From Comamonas sp. lk (lineage in GTDB: Bacteria > Pseudomonadota > Gammaproteobacteria > Burkholderiales > Burkholderiaceae_C), in the NCBI GenBank assembly GCA_945925985.1, contig CAMELV010000012.1, positions 1 to 64,000 of the forward strand: a DNA stretch of 64,000 nt. The letters are read 5' to 3'. This document shows, piece after piece, positions 26,422 to 35,234 of the stretch (the first letter of the stretch is position 1; the number at the start of each line of letters is the position of its first letter). The notes under the pieces are model-generated. The model worked only from the letters and a program-made list of their open reading frames with translations. It made no database searches and had not been told where the DNA came from. The position numbers were made by a program, and so were the translations under genes.

Positions 26422-27444
26422 TCAGGTCCGACGGGCAGGCGCCACAGGCTGCGCGGTTAAAGCGGCGGTTAATACGCCTGGGTTCAGCGGCGTCAGCAGC
26501 GGTTGACCAGAAAAGAATGCGATCAAATTGTCAGCGGCCAAATTGGCCATTGCCAGCCGCGTGGGGATGCTAGCGCTGGCAATGTGAGGCGTCAACACCA
26601 CGTTGGAAGCGGTCAGCAGCGCGGGGTGCAACTGGGGTTCGCCCTCGAACACATCAAGACCTGCCGCCGCGATCGTCTTGTTGCGCAAGGCCTGAGCCAG
26701 TGCCGCATCATCAACAATCCCGCCACGCGCAATATTCACCAGCGTCGCCGTGGGTTTCATGCATGCCAACTCAGCGGATCCAATCGCATGATGAGAGCTC
26801 GGCGTATACGGCAGCACCAAGACAAGGTGGTCTGCGACTTCAAGCAGTTCCTGTTTACTGACATAGCGGGCATTCAGATCGGCTTCTAGCTCAGGGGCAA
26901 GCGGCGAGCGGTTGTGATAGACCACTTTCATACCAAACCCATGGGCGCCCCGACGGGCAATGCCCTGGCCAATGCGCCCCATACCCAAAATGCCCAATGT
27001 GGCGCCATGAATGTCGGCCCCAGCAAACAGGTCGAAACTCCACTTTGTCCACAGCCCGGCCCGCAGGTAATGCTCGCTTTCGGTGATACGGCGTGCGGTA
27101 GCCATCAGCAAGGCAAAGCCAAAGTCAGCGGTGGTTTCGGTCAACACATCGGGGGCATTGGTGCCCAACACCCCGGCCCGTGTCATCGCTGCCAAATCAA
27201 AGTTGTTGTAGCCAACGGCCATATTGGCGCAGATTCGCAGCTCAGGCGAGGCCGCAAGCACGGCTGCGTCGATCTGGTCACCCCCGGTGGTCAACGCGCC
27301 TTGCTGCCCCTTGAGTTGATCAATCAGTTGGGATTGGGTCCAGACAACGTCACTCTGGTTAGTCACAACATGGAAATGCCGGGTCAGCTTATCGACAATC
27401 TCAGGAAAAATGGCCCGTGCCAACAGGATGTGGGGTTTGCTCAT
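26422..27444 (-). CDS. 2-hydroxyacid dehydrogenase (glyoxylate/hydroxypyruvate reductase)
   Basis: 340-residue D-isomer-specific 2-hydroxyacid dehydrogenase. NAD-binding GMGRIGQGIARR, the catalytic Arg in NIARGGIVDD, Glu in FEGEP and His in TPHIASA are all present. Overall similarity is to the glyoxylate reductase (GhrB/GyaR) branch. It lies in the same-strand run with rmuC and the NhaD-like antiporter, with 10-15 bp gaps. Confidence 0.85.
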   Translation of the reverse strand: MSKPHILLARAIFPEIVDKLTRHFHVVTNQSDVVWTQSQLIDQLKGQQGALTTGGDQIDAAVLAASPELRICANMAVGYNNFDLAAMTRAGVLGTNAPDVLTETTADFGFALLMATARRITESEHYLRAGLWTKWSFDLFAGADIHGATLGILGMGRIGQGIARRGAHGFGMKVVYHNRSPLAPELEADLNARYVSKQELLEVADHLVLVLPYTPSSHHAIGSAELACMKPTATLVNIARGGIVDDAALAQALRNKTIAAAGLDVFEGEPQLHPALLTASNVVLTPHIASASIPTRLAMANLAADNLIAFFSGQPLLTPLNPGVLTAALTAQPVAPARRT

Positions 27445-27454
27445 AGGTGGCTAG

Positions 27455-28858
27455 TCAGCGGAACCAGATGAAAGTCATCAGGATGAACAAGGGCACAAGC
27501 ACCGCACACGACCAAACCATGTAACCAAAAAAACCGGGCATTTTCACACCCCGCTCTTCAGCAATGGCCTTGACCATCAAGTTGGGGGCGTTGCCGATAT
27601 AAGTGTTGGCACCCATGAAGACTGAACCGGCGGAGATGGCCGCCAGGGTAGGAGCCAGCGTGGTCATCAGCAGTTGCGGATCGCCACCCGCCGTGTTGAA
27701 GAACACAAGATAGGTCGGCGCATTGTCCAAAAAAGAGCTGAGCAGCCCACTGGCCCAAAAATACATGGCAGGGTCCGGCGTCCCGTCAGCTCGGGTCACC
27801 GCCATCACCACGCTGCTGAACGGCCCGTCGATGCCGGCTTTGAGCATGGCAATCACCGGCACGATGGTCAAGAAAATCCCGGCAAACAACTTGGCCACCT
27901 CTTGCATCGGCCCCCAGGAAAACTGGTTCGCCTTATGCACCAGCGCCGGGGTCAGCTTGAGCGAGACGGCGGTGACTGCCAGCAAGCCGATGTCTCGCAC
28001 CAAACCAGGCAAACCAATATCGATTCCCTGAATGTGAAGCACAACCGAAGACTTCCAGATACCGCTGAGTAACACCAGCCCAACAATACAGCCCAGTAGC
28101 AAGAAGTTGAAGCGGCCGTCAAAGCCGATGCGGCGGGTGTCAGGCGTCGGATCGACCGGCAATACCCCCTCCCGTCGGTACAACCACGCATCAATGGCGC
28201 AAAAAAGTGCTAGCAGCGACCCCAGCAAAAATGCCGTTTCAGGAAAGATGTGTTTGACAGTCCAGAAAAAGTCAACGCCCTTCAAAAAGCCCAGGAAAAG
28301 GGGCGGGTCGCCCAGCGGCGTTAGTGAGCCACCGGCGTTGGCCACGATGAAAATGAAAAACACCACGATGTGGGTACGGTGAATGCGGTTGTCATTGGCC
28401 CGGATCAGGGGACGGATCATCAACATCGACGCCCCTGTGGTCCCCATGACGCTGGCCAATACGGCACCCATGGCGAGTAGGCCGGTATTGAGCATGGGGC
28501 TGCCATGCAAGTTGCCCCGGATATGAATACCGCCGGCCACCGTGTAAAGCGCTGTCAACAGCACAATGAACGGGATGTACTCGGCCGCAGCAGCGTGAAA
28601 CAGCATGACTCCTGCCATGCCAAAGCCAAAAACATGCGCAAACGGCACGATAAAGGCTAAAGACCAAGCCAAGGTCACCTTGCCAAAATGGTGGTGCCAA
28701 AAGTCAGGCGCCTTCAGCGGGATCAGCGCCATCGACAACAGCACGCCGGCAAAGGGCAGGGCCCACCAGGGAGACAGTTGACTGCCATTCAGATCGGCGG
28801 CCCAGCTTGCACCCGGCAGCAGCAGCAGTAAGGCGGCCCGACAACGGTTTGAGGTCAA
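27455..28858 (-). CDS. NhaD-like sodium:proton antiporter
   Basis: 467-residue polytopic membrane protein of the ion-transporter superfamily that includes NhaD and ArsB. Conserved features: ASVMGTTGASMLMIRPLI and VANAGGSLTPLGDPPLFLGF, plus a late FLDNAPTYLVFFN block. The N-terminus looks like a signal-like helix ending WAAD. The start codon is TTG at 28858; an AGGAG ribosome-binding site eight bases upstream supports it. Likely sodium and pH homeostasis. Confidence 0.85.
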   Translation of the reverse strand: MTSNRCRAALLLLLPGASWAADLNGSQLSPWWALPFAGVLLSMALIPLKAPDFWHHHFGKVTLAWSLAFIVPFAHVFGFGMAGVMLFHAAAAEYIPFIVLLTALYTVAGGIHIRGNLHGSPMLNTGLLAMGAVLASVMGTTGASMLMIRPLIRANDNRIHRTHIVVFFIFIVANAGGSLTPLGDPPLFLGFLKGVDFFWTVKHIFPETAFLLGSLLALFCAIDAWLYRREGVLPVDPTPDTRRIGFDGRFNFLLLGCIVGLVLLSGIWKSSVVLHIQGIDIGLPGLVRDIGLLAVTAVSLKLTPALVHKANQFSWGPMQEVAKLFAGIFLTIVPVIAMLKAGIDGPFSSVVMAVTRADGTPDPAMYFWASGLLSSFLDNAPTYLVFFNTAGGDPQLLMTTLAPTLAAISAGSVFMGANTYIGNAPNLMVKAIAEERGVKMPGFFGYMVWSCAVLVPLFILMTFIWFR

Positions 28859-28895
28859 CAGAATATCTCCTGGTTAGCCAAGCCGGCGTGAAAAC

Positions 28896-30131
28896 TCATG
28901 CGGTCTGATCGATGTTAAAAACCTGCCGCAGATAGGCCAGATACTTCTCGTCATCGCACATGTTCTTGCTCGGCGTGTCAGACAACTTGGCCACCGGCTG
29001 GCCATTGCAGCGAACCATTTTGATCACAATTTGCAGCGGCTCATAGCCCAGGTCATTGGTTAGGTTGGTGCCGATGCCGAACGCCAACTGGCAACGACCC
29101 TTGAAGCGATGGTACAGCTCAATCGTGCGCGGAACGGTCAGTGCGTCGCTAAAGATCAGCGTTTTTGTACGCGGATCGACTCGATTGCGGCTGTAGTGAG
29201 CCAGCATGCGCTCACCCCATTCAAACGGATCTCCGCTATCGTGCCGTGCGCCATCAAACAACTTGCAGAAAAAGAGATCAAAGTCGCGCAAAAAAGCACT
29301 CATGCCGTAGACATCGCTCAGCGCAATGCCAAGGTCACCCCGATATTCCTTGGCCCAGGATTCAAAAGCATAGATCTGGCTGTCGCGCAGTCGCGGCCCT
29401 AGGGCTTGGCAGGCCTGCAGGTACTCGTGAGCCATCGTCCCCAGCGGCACAAGGGCGAGCTTCATGGCATAAAGTACATTGCTGGTACCGGCCAATTGCC
29501 CACCCGCACCAGCGGCATGACCAGGGCTGTGCCCTGTCCCCAACCGTGCCGACAGCACGCGCAACACTTCTTCGTGCCAGGCATTGGAAAACCGCCGCCG
29601 GGTACCGTAGTCGGCAATCTTCAGGTCGCTCAGGCCCTCGGCCCTTAGCTGCCCGATCTTCACATCCAGCCGGCGCCGACCCTCAAGCAGGTCTGGCAAG
29701 CTCTGTGTGTTGCGGAAGTAAACCTCATTCACGATGGCCAGCACCGGGATCTCAAACAGAATGGTGTGCAGCCACGGTCCCCGGATCGTGATGTCGATCT
29801 CGCCCGAGGGAAGCGCTGACACAGTGACGTACTTTTCGTTGAGCCGGAACAGCCCCAGGAAATCAATAAAGTCGCTCTTAATGAAACGCATCGACCGCAA
29901 ATAAGCCAACTCAGCGTCCTGGAAATGCAAATTGCACAACAGCCGAATTTCATCGCGTATTTCGCCGGCATAGGGCGCCAGTGGCCGCCCTGATTTGCCG
30001 GTTTGAGGGTCAACGGCCGAATTTCGGCACTTGAACCGGTATTCGACCTGAGCGCCGGGAAACTGGTGAAGCACCACCTGCATCATGGTGAACTTGTAGA
30101 GATCAGTGTCGAGCAGGCTGCGAATAATCAT
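28896..30131 (-). CDS. pncB: Nicotinate phosphoribosyltransferase
   Basis: 411-residue enzyme of the Preiss-Handler NAD salvage pathway, making nicotinate mononucleotide from nicotinate, PRPP and [23 protein letters not shown] at the N-terminus, [14 protein letters not shown], and [15 protein letters not shown] are characteristic. It begins 12 bp after the nitroreductase gene, so NAD salvage is co-transcribed with a flavin reductase and a histone-deacetylase-like hydrolase. Confidence 0.95.
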   Translation of the reverse strand: MIIRSLLDTDLYKFTMMQVVLHQFPGAQVEYRFKCRNSAVDPQTGKSGRPLAPYAGEIRDEIRLLCNLHFQDAELAYLRSMRFIKSDFIDFLGLFRLNEKYVTVSALPSGEIDITIRGPWLHTILFEIPVLAIVNEVYFRNTQSLPDLLEGRRRLDVKIGQLRAEGLSDLKIADYGTRRRFSNAWHEEVLRVLSARLGTGHSPGHAAGAGGQLAGTSNVLYAMKLALVPLGTMAHEYLQACQALGPRLRDSQIYAFESWAKEYRGDLGIALSDVYGMSAFLRDFDLFFCKLFDGARHDSGDPFEWGERMLAHYSRNRVDPRTKTLIFSDALTVPRTIELYHRFKGRCQLAFGIGTNLTNDLGYEPLQIVIKMVRCNGQPVAKLSDTPSKNMCDDEKYLAYLRQVFNIDQTA

Positions 30132-30143
30132 GGGTTGGCTTTA

Positions 30144-30839
30144 TCAGTCAAGCCAGTTGGTGAACTGGTCTACCGGTACCCTGGGGGTGGTCAGCGTGTT
30201 GACGAGCGCAGTCTGGTCGGCGTAGCCCAAGGCCATGCCACAGACCAGCATTTCATCCGATGTCGCACCAATGTGCGGCATGATAATTTTCGCAAAACCG
30301 TTCCACGCCGCCTGTGGACAGGTGTCTAGGCCTCGGCCTCGAGCTGCCACCATGAAGTTTTGCAAAAACATTCCGTAGTCGACCAGCGAGCCTCGCCCCA
30401 TCACCCGATCCATTGTGAACATCAACCCAACCGGCGCATCAAAAAACCGGTAATTGCGCTGATGTTGTGCATGCATTTTGTCTTTGTCAGCTTTGCCGAT
30501 TCCCAGCAATCCGTACAGACTCCAGCCATTTTCGCGGCGGCGATCAATATAAGGACTGACCCATTTCTGAGGGTAATAATCGTACTCTTCCTGAAACTTT
30601 GCGGCTAACGATGGATCCGCTCGAACGGCATCGTGCATCGAGCAGACCTTGTCAATGAGCTCGGACCGACTCGCACCCTGCAGCACATAGACCTTCCAGG
30701 GTTGGGTATTGGTGCCGGACGGCGCGCGACTGGTCACTGCCAGCAAATCGGCTACGACCTCCCGGGCCACCGGTTGCGCGGTAAACGCACGAATCGACCT
30801 GCGTGAAAGAATTGCGTCGTCCACGATGGTGTGGGTCAT
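30144..30839 (-). CDS. Nitroreductase family FMN protein
   Basis: 231-residue FMN-dependent NAD(P)H nitroreductase fold. ILSRRSIRAFTAQPV and SRAPSGTNTQPWKVYVL are the FMN-binding start; GLDTCPQAAWNGFAKII and GMALGYAD are the C-terminal family blocks. Start at 30839 overlaps the thioesterase stop (ATGA); the longer frame reading into that gene is not homologous. Physiological substrate unknown. Confidence 0.9.
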   Translation of the reverse strand: MTHTIVDDAILSRRSIRAFTAQPVAREVVADLLAVTSRAPSGTNTQPWKVYVLQGASRSELIDKVCSMHDAVRADPSLAAKFQEEYDYYPQKWVSPYIDRRRENGWSLYGLLGIGKADKDKMHAQHQRNYRFFDAPVGLMFTMDRVMGRGSLVDYGMFLQNFMVAARGRGLDTCPQAAWNGFAKIIMPHIGATSDEMLVCGMALGYADQTALVNTLTTPRVPVDQFTNWLD

Positions 30840-31282
30840 ACCAGTTTCTCCAATACTGCCTTCAAGTCTTTGGGCAAGGGCACCGGGCGCCGGCTTTGCC
30901 GCCCTACATACACATGCACAAAGTGCCCTCTTGCGGCGGTCCACGATGCGCCAGCCGCAAACAATCCGATTTCATAGCGCACGCTGCTCGACCCCAACCG
31001 CGCCACGCGAAGGCCAGCCTCAACCACCTGAGGGAAGGCCAGTCCTGAAAAATAATTGCATTGGGTCTCCACCACCAAGCCAATCGTCTCGCCGTGCTGA
31101 ATATCGAGCACGCCGTGCTCTATCAGATGGGCATTCACGGCTGTATCAAACCAGCTGTAGTACACCACGTTGTTCACGTGTCCATAGGCATCGTTATCTG
31201 ACCAGCGGGTGCCAATTGAGCGGAAAACCCGGTAAGCCGAACGCGCGTCGGGCCGCAATTTTTCAGAATCCAGAGATGTCAT
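30836..31282 (-). CDS. Hotdog-fold acyl-CoA thioesterase
   Basis: 148-residue protein of the 4-hydroxybenzoyl-CoA thioesterase/YbgC group. The catalytic Asp region RWSDNDAYGHVNNVVYYSWFDTA is intact. It hydrolyses short or aromatic acyl-CoA esters. Start at 31282 overlaps the stop of the histone-deacetylase-like gene by four bases, and its own stop overlaps the nitroreductase start, so three proteins are translationally coupled. Confidence 0.88.
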   Translation of the reverse strand: MTSLDSEKLRPDARSAYRVFRSIGTRWSDNDAYGHVNNVVYYSWFDTAVNAHLIEHGVLDIQHGETIGLVVETQCNYFSGLAFPQVVEAGLRVARLGSSSVRYEIGLFAAGASWTAARGHFVHVYVGRQSRRPVPLPKDLKAVLEKLV

Positions 31283-32244
31283 ATCTTTGATTTTGCCAGC
31301 TCGGCGCCGGCCAGTTGCGTGTCCTGCCATTTCAGCCAGTAGTCTAGGCCAACGGCGTAGGTGTTAAGTTGCACCCGAACGGTATCGTCAAGACTGACGC
31401 CATACCCGCCGGCCATCACAACGGCCAGAGGGATGCGCCGCGCAAAGCAAGCGTCAAAGGTGCGCCGATCACGCGCCTGTAGCCCCTCGAAACTGAGTGC
31501 AAGTCGACCCAACCGATCCCCACTGTGGGGGTCTGCACCCGCCAGATAGAACACCAGATCCGGGCTGAAGCATGCGAACAACTGCGCCAAAGCATCGTCT
31601 AGGGCCCGCAGGTAGTCGGCATCGCCGCAACCATCCGGGAGTGCTACATCCAGATCACTGACCTCTTTGGCAAACGGGAAATTCTTATCGCCGTGCAATG
31701 ACAGGGTAAAGACCGTGTCGTCGGACGCAAAAATACGAGCAGTGCCATTGCCCTGATGAACGTCGAGATCGATCACCGCCACACGCATTGGCCGCTGTCC
31801 TGATGTATGCCGGCCCCACTCAGCCTGCATCAGGCGTGCCGCCACGGCCACATCGTTGAACACACAAAACCCGCTACCCCGGTTGGCATAAGCATGGTGG
31901 GTTCCTCCCGCAAGATTACCGGCAACCCCATCAGACATGGCCTCGCGTGCCGCCGCAATGGTCGCGCCAACCGACCGGCAAGCCCGCTCGACCATGGCCT
32001 CACTCCACGGAAAACCAATGGCCCTGACCATAGCCGAGTCGATCGTCCCCTCCCGCAAGGACGACACGTAGGCAGGCTCGTGTACCAAAGCGAGTTCGCC
32101 ATCGCTAGCGCCCGGCGCATCCAACAGGCGAACTTGGGGCAAAGTTGCCGACAAACGGTCTCGAAGCAGCCTGTATTTGGCCATGGGAAATCGATGGCCT
32201 TCAGGCAAGGGCAAGACAAAATGATCTGAATAAAAAGCCTTCAT
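31279..32244 (-). CDS. Histone-deacetylase-like amidohydrolase
   Basis: 321-residue member of the arginase/deacetylase (HDAC, AcuC, acetylpolyamine amidohydrolase) fold. The active-site pair and charge relay appear in AGGTHHAYANRGSGFCVFND, and the zinc ligands in VIDLDVHQGNGT and LAGADPHSGD. A bacterial role may be deacetylation of acetyl-lysine proteins such as acetyl-CoA synthetase, or polyamines. Divergent from the phasin gene across a 195-bp gap. Confidence 0.88.
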   Translation of the reverse strand: MKAFYSDHFVLPLPEGHRFPMAKYRLLRDRLSATLPQVRLLDAPGASDGELALVHEPAYVSSLREGTIDSAMVRAIGFPWSEAMVERACRSVGATIAAAREAMSDGVAGNLAGGTHHAYANRGSGFCVFNDVAVAARLMQAEWGRHTSGQRPMRVAVIDLDVHQGNGTARIFASDDTVFTLSLHGDKNFPFAKEVSDLDVALPDGCGDADYLRALDDALAQLFACFSPDLVFYLAGADPHSGDRLGRLALSFEGLQARDRRTFDACFARRIPLAVVMAGGYGVSLDDTVRVQLNTYAVGLDYWLKWQDTQLAGAELAKSKI

Positions 32245-32299
32245 GAAGCGATTGTGGCGAAAGGTTTGCCGCGCATTTTTTTAGGATCTCAATACTAAT

Positions 32300-32374
32300 T
32301 TGCTGCAGCGCAACAAAAATGACTTGCCAAGCGGCCCGTCAGCCCTATAATTTGAATTATGCTGCACTGCAACA
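32300..32374 (+). promoter_or_regulatory. phaP promoter with paired TGC-rich operator sites
   Basis: A promoter TTGCCA (32324-32329), 16-bp spacer, TATAAT (32346-32351) is flanked by two direct copies of TGCTGCA-(GC/CT)-GCAACA at 32301-32315 and 32360-32374, the second covering the expected transcription start. Paired TGC/GCA sites over a phasin promoter are what the PHA-sensing repressor PhaR is known to bind, so these are likely PhaR operators. Confidence 0.7.
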
Positions 32375-32439
32375 TAAATCAAGCTCAACTTGATCACAAT
32401 GCGGGCACATTTTTTTCTTTACCTAATGGAGATTTTCCT

Positions 32440-32982
32440 ATGTTGACCGTCGAACAAGTTATGGCATCCCACAAAGCAAACGTCGAAACCCTCATGGGTC
32501 TGACTTCCAAGGCATTTGAAGGCATCGAGAAGATTGTTGAACTCAATCTGAGCGCCTCTAAGGCAGCCATGGCAGAAAGCGGCGAACACGCTAAAGCAAT
32601 TTTGAGTGTTAAAGATGCTCAGGAACTGATGGCACTGCAATCAGGCCTGCTTCAGCCCTTGGCTGAAAAAACAGCGGCCTATAGCCGTCACCTGTATGAC
32701 ATCGCCTCCGGCTCGACATCCGAATTCGCCAAAGCATTCGAAGGCCAGGCTGCCGATGCACATAAGAGTTTCATGGGCTTGGTAGACAACGCTGCCAAGA
32801 ATGCCCCGGCCGGCTCTGAGACTGCCGTCGCCATGATGAAGAGTGCTGTTGCTGCCGCTAGCAACGCCTTGGAGTCTGTGCAAAAGGCTGTCAAGCAAGC
32901 CACAGATGTGGCCGAATCCAACTTCAACGCTGTGGCGGCCACTGCTGTCAACGCCACCAAAGCTGTGAGCAAAAAGCGCTAA
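32440..32982 (+). CDS. phaP: Phasin family protein
   Basis: 180-residue Ala-rich, predominantly helical protein covering polyhydroxyalkanoate granules. [28 protein letters not shown] and the phasin_2-type helical pattern are characteristic, and the C-terminus is lysine-rich (ATKAVSKKR). GGAG lies about ten bases before the ATG at 32440. The promoter region carries two likely PhaR sites, so it should be induced when PHA granules form. Confidence 0.92.
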   Translation: MLTVEQVMASHKANVETLMGLTSKAFEGIEKIVELNLSASKAAMAESGEHAKAILSVKDAQELMALQSGLLQPLAEKTAAYSRHLYDIASGSTSEFAKAFEGQAADAHKSFMGLVDNAAKNAPAGSETAVAMMKSAVAAASNALESVQKAVKQATDVAESNFNAVAATAVNATKAVSKKR

Positions 32983-33073
32983 CTTCACGAGGTTACTCCT
33001 GCGAGCGGACAAAATTTCTGACACTATTGGCGTCGAATAAGTGTAAACCCTGATAAACTCATCTCCAGTGTGG

Positions 33074-33178
33074 ATTTAAGGGAAGCATGGCTTCCAAAGG
33101 TTGTCTCCTCGGGTCCTTTCGAAACCTTTTGGTTCAGGGATCCCTTAAGGGCTGGTCGCAAGATCAGCCCTTTTTTTT
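33074..33178 (+). ncRNA. Candidate structured small RNA or 3' regulatory element
   Basis: Three nested or successive stems fill this gene-free gap: TTAAGGGA (33076-33083) pairs with TCCCTTAA (33141-33148); inside it CCAAAGGTT (33094-33102) pairs with AACCTTTTGG (33123-33132); then comes a strong GNRA-loop terminator. Such an organised fold ending in a U-run is typical of an independent small RNA or of a processed phasin 3' UTR. I do not recognise a known RNA family. The promoter is not clear. Confidence 0.5.
33149..33178 (+). terminator. Intrinsic terminator with GCAA tetraloop
   Basis: GGGCTGGTC-GCAA-GATCAGCCC (nine-base stem including one G-T) followed by eight T residues. It ends the phasin and/or candidate RNA transcript. 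On the other strand the A-run encodes the last lysines of the patatin frame. Confidence 0.9.
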
Positions 33179-34096
33179 GCACTGATGAAAGATCAACCTG
33201 GTCTTGGTGCTGATAGCAGCACGGAGCTGAGGCAACAATCGGGCCATGGCTATGCGGCCAGCCTCGATTGACCTTTGGCGGGACGCAAAGTCGGAACTCC
33301 CGATGGCGTTGAGCTCTGGCCGAACGACCACATCAGCATCGCGCAACTCAAAGTTGTTAATGCTTTTGCCCATGATGGAAAAGGTCTGCAACAGAATTTG
33401 CAAGCTGTCGCCAGCGCCATTGGCCTCAGGCGCGCTGGAGATGTCAACGGCCACAATAAGCTCCGCGCCCATTTGCCGCCCGTACCTCACCGGCACTGGT
33501 GACACCAAGCCCCCATCCACGTAGTAACTACCCGATATCCTAACCGGCTGAAACAGAGCGGGTACGGCGCTTAATGCTCGCACAGCGGTTGCGGTGTCGC
33601 CACGCTGAAACATCACACCGAGTCCATTGTTGAGATCGGTGGCGACGATACCGAGAGGCAAGGCCATATTTTCAATCAACCGCCCGTTGACCTGAAGGCT
33701 CACATACCGTGCGAGCGCCTCACCACGCAATAGACCACGACTGAAAATAGGCAGTGTCCAGTCGGCAAATGTCGCCTCCTCCATGCTTTCCGCAATATGC
33801 TACAACTGTGCGCCAGTCTTGCCACTGGCGTATATAGCCGCCACCAAACTGCCCGCAGAGGTTCCGACCACAAGATCTGGCCGTATACCCGCCTCCTCCA
33901 AAACCTGAATCACGCCTACATGTGCAAAACCGCGCGCGGCGCCACCCCCTAGCACCAGCCCAATTCGCGGTGGCCGTTTTGGCGTAACGACCACCGCAGG
34001 CGATTCTGGAGGCACAACCGGCGGTGGGGCAACGGCACAGCCTGTCAAAAAAACGAAGCTTGCCACGGCAATAAGGCGAATAAATTGGTGTGTCAT
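33164..34096 (-). pseudogene. Patatin-like phospholipase lipoprotein, amber-interrupted
   Basis: One continuous frame of 310 codons interrupted by a single TAG at 33800-33802, between GKTGAQL and HIAESMEE. The first part has a lipoprotein signal (FVFLTGC), the glycine-rich oxyanion loop [16 protein letters not shown] and the nucleophile GTSAGS; the second part has the catalytic Asp in YYVDGGLVSPVP. Both halves fit a bacterial RssA-like patatin lipase. One point change separates it from an intact gene, so it is a recent pseudogene unless the stop is read through or is a sequencing error. Confidence 0.8.
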
Positions 34097-34104
34097 GAAT
34101 GACT

Positions 34105-34130
34105 CTTATTGATAATGATTCTTATTTGTG
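34105..34130. promoter_or_regulatory. Fur box
   Basis: GATAATGATTCTTATT (from 34111) matches about 13 of 19 positions of the Fur consensus, with an additional overlapping TTATT/AATGATT half-site. It sits between the patatin frame and the iron-binding protein gene, 40-60 bp upstream of the latter, consistent with repression by iron. Confidence 0.65.
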
Positions 34131-34170
34131 TTAAAGTAATACCTCATCATCTTGAAGCCTTGAAACAAAC

Positions 34171-35214
34171 ATGATTGTTAGAAAAGTTAATCTGGCTGTC
34201 GCCTTGGTCTTGAGTGCCTCAGCAGTATCAGCTGCTGAGCAAACCCTCAACATTTATTCTGCCCGCCATTACCCGACCGATGAAGCGCTTTACACCACCT
34301 TCACTAAAATTACCGGCATCCGTATCAGCAGGGTGGATTCTGATGATGCAGGCATTCTCGCTCGGCTCAAGGCCGAAGGTGGCGCATCGCCCGCCGATGT
34401 GATTTTGCTGGTCGATGCAGCGCGCCTATGGAAGGGTGAAATCGAGGGTCTGTTTCAACCGCTCAAATCCAAAACATTGGACGCTGCCATTCCATCGCAG
34501 TTCCGCGGCAAGGCAAGCCCGGATGGCGGATCACCCTGGTTTGGCTTTTCGACCCGGGCCCGCATCGTGGTCTACGACAAGGCGACGGTCAAGAAATCAG
34601 ATGTCGACACCTATGAAGCGCTGGCTGATCCCGCCAACAAGGGCAAGCTGTGCATTCGGTCAGGCTCCCACCCGTACAACCTCTCTCTGTTTGGCGCCAT
34701 CATGGAACACTTGGGTGAAGCCAAGACGCAGGTCTGGCTCAAGGGTCTGGTAGACAACATGGCCCGCACGCCCAAGGGGGGCGACACGGACCAGATCAAG
34801 GCAGTCGCTGCGGGAGAGTGTGCCATTGCTGTGACCAACAGCTACTACCTGGCTCGCATCATGCGTTCAGACAAGGCCGAAGACAAAGCCATGATGAACC
34901 GATTGGGCATCGTCTTCCCGAATCAGTCCAGTTGGGGCACACACCTGAATATCGCTGGAGGCGCTGTGGCCCGCCATGCCAAAAACCCGACCAACGCAAT
35001 CAAGTTTTTGGAATACTTGGCGACGCCCGCTGCACAGGCCCATTTCGCCGACGGCAATAACGAGTGGCCAGTGACCAAAAGCGTGACGTTCAGTAACGAG
35101 GCGCTGCAAACCATGAGTGGCGGCGGCTTCAAAAGCGAAACAATTCCAGTAGCAGTGATAGGGATGAACCAGATCAAGGTCCAACAAATGCTGGACCGGG
35201 TTGGTTTCCGCTAG
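34171..35214 (+). CDS. Periplasmic Fe(III)-binding protein (FbpA/FutA-like)
   Basis: 347-residue ABC-transporter solute-binding protein. Signal peptide to about residue 22 (AVSAAEQ). LNIYSARHYPTDEALY, the twin-tyrosine iron site NSYYLARI and the GIVFPNQSSWGTHLNIAGGAV block are typical of ferric-binding proteins. It is preceded by a Fur box, but no permease or ATPase gene is adjacent, so it must use components encoded elsewhere. Confidence 0.88.
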   Translation: MIVRKVNLAVALVLSASAVSAAEQTLNIYSARHYPTDEALYTTFTKITGIRISRVDSDDAGILARLKAEGGASPADVILLVDAARLWKGEIEGLFQPLKSKTLDAAIPSQFRGKASPDGGSPWFGFSTRARIVVYDKATVKKSDVDTYEALADPANKGKLCIRSGSHPYNLSLFGAIMEHLGEAKTQVWLKGLVDNMARTPKGGDTDQIKAVAAGECAIAVTNSYYLARIMRSDKAEDKAMMNRLGIVFPNQSSWGTHLNIAGGAVARHAKNPTNAIKFLEYLATPAAQAHFADGNNEWPVTKSVTFSNEALQTMSGGGFKSETIPVAVIGMNQIKVQQMLDRVGFR

Positions 35215-35234
35215 AGCACTTTATGTCTTAGAAG

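Noticed and set aside
33800-33802. TAG in patatin as evidence of stop-codon recoding
   Set aside because: TAG is used as a normal stop elsewhere (for example the Lrp-family gene) and no suppressor tRNA or recoding signal is visible; simple mutation is more economical.
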